A stretch of DNA of 64,000 nucleotides from Planoprotostelium fungivorum (Eukaryota > Evosea > Variosea > Cavosteliida > Cavosteliaceae). Positions 58,670-64,000 of the stretch are shown here, piece by piece (positions within the stretch are counted from its first letter, which is position 1; each line of letters opens with the position of its first letter). The stretch covers positions 43,655 to 107,654 of the forward strand of contig MDYQ01000362.1 of assembly GCA_003024175.1 (NCBI GenBank), read 5' to 3'. The notes under the pieces were generated by a model. That model saw only the letters and a list, made by a program, of their open reading frames with translations. It was not told the DNA's origin and made no database searches. The translations under genes and the position numbers were made by a program.

Positions 58670-60614
58670 ATGAAAAGACCGGTGGCACCCGTCGAGCCTG
58701 ATCCCGATTCATGTTGTGGAAATGGATGTGCCAGTTGTGTCTGGTGAGTGTGTCTCTGTGATGTCCATCCGAGATTGACAGAGTTGGAGGGACGTGTATT
58801 ATGACAAACTAGAGAGGTATGAACTGCGTCTCACACAATGGGAAGAAAACGAGGCGGCTGGTAGTGTTGAACAGAAGGAACCCATAAGAGTGACAATTTG
58901 CTGTAATGTCCTCATCTGATTCGAAAAGTTGATCACCAGCGTGGACGATCATCAATCATCACACAAAGAGCCAAAGAAGGTGAGGAGAACTCCGAGATGG
59001 TTGACGAGCCACGCATGCAGATCGGACGATACACGTCAGATTGGGTATCCTCTAAGTACTTTTCTCACTATCCAATGCAACCCATTCGTGATGCACGAGT
59101 GCATTCCAGTCGCATCATGTACCAAAAGGTTCGTGGATCGCACGAATCACGAGCTCATCCGCAACAGAAAGAAAAGAACGAAGCCGAGAGGTGTGTCATG
59201 GAGGTCACATTCGATGTCGAAGGTCGATTGGACGTGAAGCCGTGGGACACCATTCACATCTTATCACCCAACCGATTCGATCACGTGACACGATTGGTCG
59301 AGAGACTCAAGTTGGCACCTCAAATGAGGTGAAGCTGATGAAAAGTCGGTCATTTACATCGGAAAGACTCAGCATCTTGGATGAAGGATCTGCCAAGCCA
59401 TGTCCTCACATCCCACCGGGCAGCACAATCGAACAGATATTCTCCATCTACTCAGACGTGGAGAGGTGAGGAGACATGTGATGTGTGATGATGCGGATGA
59501 CCGAGATGTTTCCAGCGTCATCTCGAAGGAATTCTTATCTGTGTTATCGATTTATTGTTCGAACCCGAGTGATGAGACGTGGTTGAGAGATGCAGCTGAA
59601 GCCCGTTACGACAGTTGGGTGGGTCCACGATGATCATCCATCATCACATCACATCTCATCCCAAAACAGATCGTGCAAAAGAGGAGAACTTTATTCCACG
59701 TCTTATCTCTGTGCCCCTCTTGTTCTCCACCTCTATCTCAGGTATTCCACCGATGACATTCCAAAGACATCACGATGAACGCCCTCAGATCTTGTGGCAT
59801 CTTCCCTCCAAGAGGGGCAGACAATATTCCATCTGCTCTCATTCTCACACGAACGATACGACGCGTCTGACTGTGTGTCTCAGCTTGAGGAGGACTAGTG
59901 TCACCTTCGGTGTCGATGAAGAACATCTCAGCTCGGTGTCGGATCACGTGTACGATGTTGTGACGTCAGGGGGTGAAACGATGGGATTGGCATCGACTTG
60001 TTCTGAAACGAGAAGGCGAAGGAGAGCCGGCTTTGTTGTACCACGTTCCGTCAGAGATGGGATGTGATGTCCATCGGATGATGATCATGATCTGCACGGG
60101 GACAGGAATCGCTCCCATGATGTCTGTGTTACGAGAGAGAGACGAATTACTATCGGATCATCCGACGGGTACATTTGAATGGGTAGATGATCACATCTGA
60201 TGAGTGCAGATCATTTTGGAAAGATCTTCTTTTATTACGGATGCAGGAGGGCAGACGAATGTCTATACCGAGAAGAGATAGAAGACTATCACAATAGAGG
60301 TGTCATAGAGAGAGTACGTACGGCCGTGTCTAGACCCGAAGGAGGAGGAGGTCGTCGCGTTCAAGATCTGATGAGAGAAGATGCAGCCTCCATCCGTCGA
60401 TGCATGATGCAAGATGACGCGGTCGTGTATCTCTGTGGGTGAGTCACAGCGAACAAGAATCGACAGTTGACCGTTTGAAAGGAGTGAAGAGGCATGTACG
60501 GAGGTAGAAGAAGTTTTGAAACAGTTGAACCCTATTCCAGAAGAAGCAGAGGAGCTGATGAAATCGTGGAAGAGGGAGAGGAGGATCGTGACAGAGCTTT
60601 GGAATAAAATTTGA
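58670..60614 (+). CDS. Oxidoreductase-like domain fused to a P450-reductase-type FAD/NADPH module
   Basis: Exon 1 (ATG 58670) gives MKRPVAPVEPDPDSCCGNGC with ASCV and, after an intron, WRDVYYDKLERYELRLTQWE, the CCGxGC...C...YY-EL signature of the Oxidored-like domain (as in OXLD1). It continues in frame, through one further intron near 58869, into the FAD-binding domain of the cytochrome P450 reductase/NDOR1/MTRR family: VEGRLDVKPWDTIHILSPNR, RGRQYSICSHS and TICTGTGIAPMMSVLRERDE. The NADPH domain gives YYGCRRADECLYREEIEDYH, VVYLCG and the end EEAEELMKSWKRERRIVTEL, TGA at 60612-60614. No flavodoxin (FMN) domain is seen. Exact borders of several middle exons are uncertain. Confidence 0.7.
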
Positions 60615-60649
60615 AGTGTCTTCAAAGCTAAACCATTGAGATACATGGC

Positions 60650-61505
60650 AAGAGGTTGAGCTCTGCACAAACAGATCCATACATCACAACACAACAGCAA
60701 CAGTAGCACGCCTGTTATGCCTGGAAAGAAAAGGAACGAGAAGCTGCCCCCCATCGATGGCCAATCGCAGGCTTCTGCAGTCAACGCACAGCTGCAAGTG
60801 CCCACCTCTGCCTCTTCTCTTCCATTCAGTGCAGCAGACCCTCTGCCACCCATACCACACGCAACGCTTCCACTGTCTGACCCTGTCATAGCCGTCCAAG
60901 ACTCTTCTGTATCTTCTGCTGTCGAGCATTCCTGTGTTGTAGACGCTGCCCTTCCATCTCAGCAGCCAGAAATGGCTCCTTTGACATTCGCTCAGTCGCC
61001 TGCCTTCCCCAACGAGTGAGCACAGACATGACGTCTCTCTTTAACGTGTATAGGTATGACATCCTCACTTCGAGGCAGGGGCGCAATTTGGTTGCCGTCG
61101 TTTTTGGGCAAGTACGTTACCAGGACTTGCCTGAAGAAGACCGCCGAGACATTGTGAGAATAGCAGCTCTGCAACAAATACCCTCGTCGTGAGCCATTCT
61201 CTTTTTGCCTCTTCTGCTGTCTGACTCCACTCAGTTCTCAGGCGTGAGCCAGCAAAGCAAACTTCTCCGGGAGACGACCAGTTTCACAATAAATGACATT
61301 CATTCATCTGCTCTGTTCTTCGTGGCTGAGCCATTTGTCATCGTGCATAGTTTTCGAAATTCGCCTCTCGTGGTGCTTGATGATGTTCTGCTGCGGGAAC
61401 TCCCGCTGTCCGCTGTCCTTCCACCTCAGCAGCTAGAAATGGCTCCTTTGACATTCGCTCAGTCTCCTGCTACCTCCAACGAGTGAGCACAGATATAGCC
61501 CTCTC
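60650..61505 (+). repeat. Dispersed repeat copy 6 (family A), best-preserved coding copy plus tandem fragment
   Basis: The frame from ATG 60717 reads MPGKKRNEKLPPIDGQSQAS, AVNAQLQVPTSASSLPFSAA, DPLPPIPHATLPLSDPVIAV, SCVVDAALPSQQPEMAPLTF and SPAFPNE. The donor GA|GTGAGC at about 61015 is followed by an intron of about 38 nt. Exon 2 encodes YDILTSRQGRNLVAVVFGQV, RYQDLPEEDRRDIVRIA and LQQIPSS TGA. AATAAA lies near 61290. A truncated second unit (61390-61505) repeats LEMAPLTFAQSPATSNE and stops in the intron. The copy begins about 35 bp past the reductase stop codon. Confidence 0.75.
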
Positions 61506-61647
61506 TTTAATGTGTTTCCTCTTAATTCCTCTACCACACTGCGGCGAAGAGAGTACTCCACCGGAAACCACTTGAAGTCATCATCGTGGCCGTACGATGA
61601 ACGTTCCGATAAAAAAAAGTGGACGCGATCTCGGATGATCTTTGTAG

Positions 61648-63023
61648 ATGAAGTACATCATCGATGATCTGAGCAGGCGAGTGCTCCAACACTGTGCCTC
61701 CAGTGGTATAGAACTATCCGGTATTACACCAGCTATCATCTCACGCGTAAATGGCATCAGAATGCGTGGCTTTGTCGCCACACAACCCCTAAACCGCCAT
61801 CACATTGCCTTACGGTTTCCTCTCTCTGCTTCGATCAACAGGAGCACCATCCATCATCTCGTTGATCGAGGTTGGGCTCAGTCGAATGCACCCCTACGAC
61901 ACATCCTCTCTCGTCCACCCGATCACGATGCAGACGTTCTCCTCTTATCTCTCTTTCTCTTCCAGATGGATCGAGAGCCCACGCAGATTGGTGTGGATAT
62001 GTACGATGAATTCTATATACCTTACCTCCTTTCTCTATCCTCCGCCATGAGACAAGGAGAAGATGCCTCACCTCTCAACAACTACACAAAATCTGAAATT
62101 GAACTTCTGAGGGGAACATCATTGCAAATCAGAGCAGACCACTGCCGACGGCGCATGCTCGAGACGATCGAGGGCAACAACTGCACACCCCTCCTGGACG
62201 ATTTAGAGCACATCTACAGCGTCGTCAATAGCAGAGTCTTTGGTGATGGCTCGTCGGCCTTCCTATATCCCATCGCGGACCTCTTCAATCATGCGTGGCC
62301 ACCCATCGACAGCCCCTCTTACATCTACACGATAGAGAATCATGTGTCGGACTGCTTCATCGTGGATAGAGATAAACAAGCCGGTGAAGAGGTGATCACA
62401 CATCGAGTGGGATGATGGTGGATGATGGATGATCAGGTGGCCCTGTCTTACTTTGCCTCCCCGGACAAATCAAGTCATGAGTACCTGATGGAGAAGTATG
62501 GATTTGTAGATACTGCTGAGACAGACTTTATTCGATTTCACGTAGAAGGTACGGAGGAATGAAACATCGCGATCGCATCTTCCCACACCATCGCCAACAT
62601 CATCCATCATTCAACAGCATCCTCTGTACTTTTTTGACTATTCATAGACATAGCGAAGGAAACAGTGAGAGAGGAATTACAGAAGGTGATCCTTGACATG
62701 CAAAGAAGTACGATGAGACCCGTCGCCTCTTTACGCCTCCTCATGAGAGGTGTTGACAGCGATCTGTCGACTCATCTGTCCAAAAGCACGCGCGAAGAAC
62801 AACAACAGACATTGAAGAGGGCAACTCTTTGCACGACTCCACATGTGTTGATGTGCCGCAGGTGCATCGTGTGTTACATCATCAGCTGGAAGAGATGAAG
62901 AAGGTGGAGTGGAACGTAAAAGACACACCAAACAAGAGAATGGCCCTGCAGGCGTCAAAGATTCAACACGACATCATCATCCGTACGATGGAAGAACTCA
63001 AACGTCACAGCAGCAAGATGTAA
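61648..63023 (+). CDS. SET-domain methyltransferase (SETD3/Rubisco-LSMT-like)
   Basis: The first long exon (ATG 61648) gives IRMRGFVATQPLNRHHIALR, a SET-domain start (GxGxxAT-like), then an inserted helical iSET region (DVLLLSLFLFQMDREPTQIG, YIPYLLSLSSAMRQGEDASP) and the SET core AFLYPIADLFNHAWPPIDSP (NHxx motif) and VSDCFIVDRDKQAGEEV. After an intron, ALSYFASPDKSSHEYLMEKY with GFVD completes the SET fold, followed by a Rubs-subs-bind-like helical domain (AKETVREELQKVILDMQRST, LEEMKKVEWNVKDTPNKRMA) and the end RHSSKM TAA. SETD3 methylates actin histidine; SETD6 and others methylate lysine. The substrate here cannot be decided. Confidence 0.78.
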
Positions 63024-63350
63024 TACTAAAGAATGGAGGTCCTACATACGTATCTCTCTCGTTAGTGTCGAATGGTGTACAAGTGATTCCTCTTTGCTGC
63101 TGGATTCCGCAATTGCCAACGGTGTCTTCTTTTTGTGGTTATCGCCGTATGATTTTCATCATGTGATTGTCTGATGGTGACCGCGAAGAGATAGATAGAA
63201 CAGAATGTCTATCCATTCCTCTCACCTTGGCAGTGACGCGATATCGTGCATCAGAACAACAGTCTGGAGGTGAACCGTTGCATCTCATCGATTTTCAGGA
63301 ACCATGCGTGATGGCACGATAAATAAATTGGGAGAACACGATTCATAAGA
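63024..63350. other. Spacer without a recognised gene
   Basis: No open frame with coding character. It lies between the SET gene and the 3' end of repeat copy 7; AATAAATTG near 63321 could be a polyadenylation signal. Confidence 0.35.
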
Positions 63351-63810
63351 GGTATGAAGAGAGATTTATTGAAAGACTTGTGGTCGTGTCCTTGTTTCGC
63401 CTTACGCCTGAGAACTGTGTCGAGTTAGACTGCAGAAGAGAAAAATGGACGGCTCCAACGCGGCTGCTTCAATAAGAGCTTCTATTCTATCTATCTCTTG
63501 ACGGTCGACATCAGATAAGTCCTCGAAACGCACTATGCCACGACGCATGGCTAAGAAATTGCCCCTCTGCCTGATAGTCAGAAGATCCAACCTGTGCAAC
63601 ATTCAGAAGAGGCATCATGTGTGTGCTCACTCGGTGTGGATGACAGGAGGCTGAGCGACGGCAGAAGGAGCCATGTTTGGTGCCTGTGCTGCGTGGACGA
63701 CGTCTACAACGGGTGTGTTCTGGGTGGTCCTGGCTGTCACAGGAGGTAGAGGCGAGGCGTATAGTGGGGCTGTAGTGTTGAGCGATAGAGAAGATGCAGT
63801 CACTCACATG
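63351..63810 (-). repeat. Dispersed repeat copy 7 (family A, divergent subfamily)
   Basis: On the minus strand an exon encodes PVVDVVHAAQAPNMAPSAVA and QPPVIHTE. A GTGAGC intron of about 39 nt follows, and exon 2 reads RLDLLTIRQRGNFLAMRRG and VRFEDLSDVDRQEIDRIEAL with IEAAALEPSIFLFCS. Its 3' flank (TTTATTGAAAGACTTGTGG stretch, 63368-63390) matches the flank of copy 1. The protein motif matches the other subfamily at the same positions although the DNA has diverged, so the protein sequence seems to have been under constraint. Confidence 0.72.
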
Positions 63811-63841
63811 GTCTCGCCGGCGATGCTACCACAGGTGGCAG

Positions 63842-63931
63842 CACTGTTCCTGGGGTTTCACTGTGCCTCGGATGGGAGGAAATCGATCGGACATCTCCCA
63901 TCCGAGGCACAGTGAAGCCCCAGGAACAGTG
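63842..63931. repeat. 37-bp inverted repeat with 16-base loop
   Basis: Arms 63842-63878 and 63895-63931 are reverse complements with a single mismatch; the loop is 63879-63894. Weaker pairing extends outward (GCAGCA against TGCTGC). Upstream sequence belongs to the 5' flank of repeat copy 7. A long, nearly perfect hairpin of this kind could be a foldback element end, a small-RNA precursor or a terminal inverted repeat. Confidence 0.85.
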
Positions 63932-64000
63932 TTGCTGCTCTTGACTGTTGCCGCTTCGTTATGTTGCAAACAAGTGCAGAAGCATAGTTCGATCTCTTGC

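Overview
The window is nuclear DNA of a gene-dense, intron-rich unicellular eukaryote. Coding regions are interrupted by very short GT-AG introns, most about 32-60 nt and usually opening GTGAG(T). Intergenic gaps are often under 200 bp. The mix of genes suggests a free-living amoeboid protist, possibly an amoebozoan. It includes a Ras-GAP/Rho-GAP/WD40 protein, two Ras GTPases, an IRE/Rim15-type AGC kinase, an AP-4 subunit and secreted GPI-like proteins. Two ciliary genes (BBIP1 and TMEM107) imply that the lineage builds, or recently built, cilia. The taxonomic guess is an inference, not a measurement.

Layout. 0-5.2 kb: end of an unknown gene, AP-4 mu, then DMAP1 and TAF10 sharing a short divergent promoter. 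5.2-10.1 kb: a secreted GPI-like protein, a dispersed repeat, and a scrambled partial copy of the secreted-protein locus. 10.2-14.5 kb: METTL1, BBIP1, a C1orf43-like membrane protein, a ubiquitin-like/CAAX mini-protein and TMEM107. 15-25 kb: long-chain acyl-CoA synthetase, a 65-aa membrane protein, a SANT/Myb protein, a DUF4140/DUF4139 protein, two repeat copies, an SGNH hydrolase and a RING/PHRF1-like protein. 25-32 kb: WDR33, a small ORF, a repeat and PRP19. 32.5-38.9 kb: two divergent Ras genes, a GH88 hydrolase, NudC and the spliceosomal DIM1. 39-53 kb: a coiled-coil protein, TDP1, the RasGAP-RhoGAP-WD40 gene and the large AGC kinase. 53-64 kb: repeats, a GNAT acetyltransferase, a secreted patatin, a reductase with an N-terminal oxidoreductase-like domain, a SET methyltransferase and another repeat ending beside a long hairpin.

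The genes do not form pathways, but many sit head-to-head with 60-185 bp between start codons. These pairs are DMAP1/TAF10, BBIP1/C1orf43-like, SGNH/PHRF1-like, WDR33/small ORF, Ras/Ras, NudC/DIM1 and TDP1/GAP, so bidirectional promoters are probably the rule. The least explained element is a multi-copy, two-exon protein family seen in at least seven places (8.7, 22.0, 22.6, 28.9, 53.5, 60.7 and 63.5 kb). It has a conserved splice junction and a conserved C-terminal motif, and I do not recognise it.
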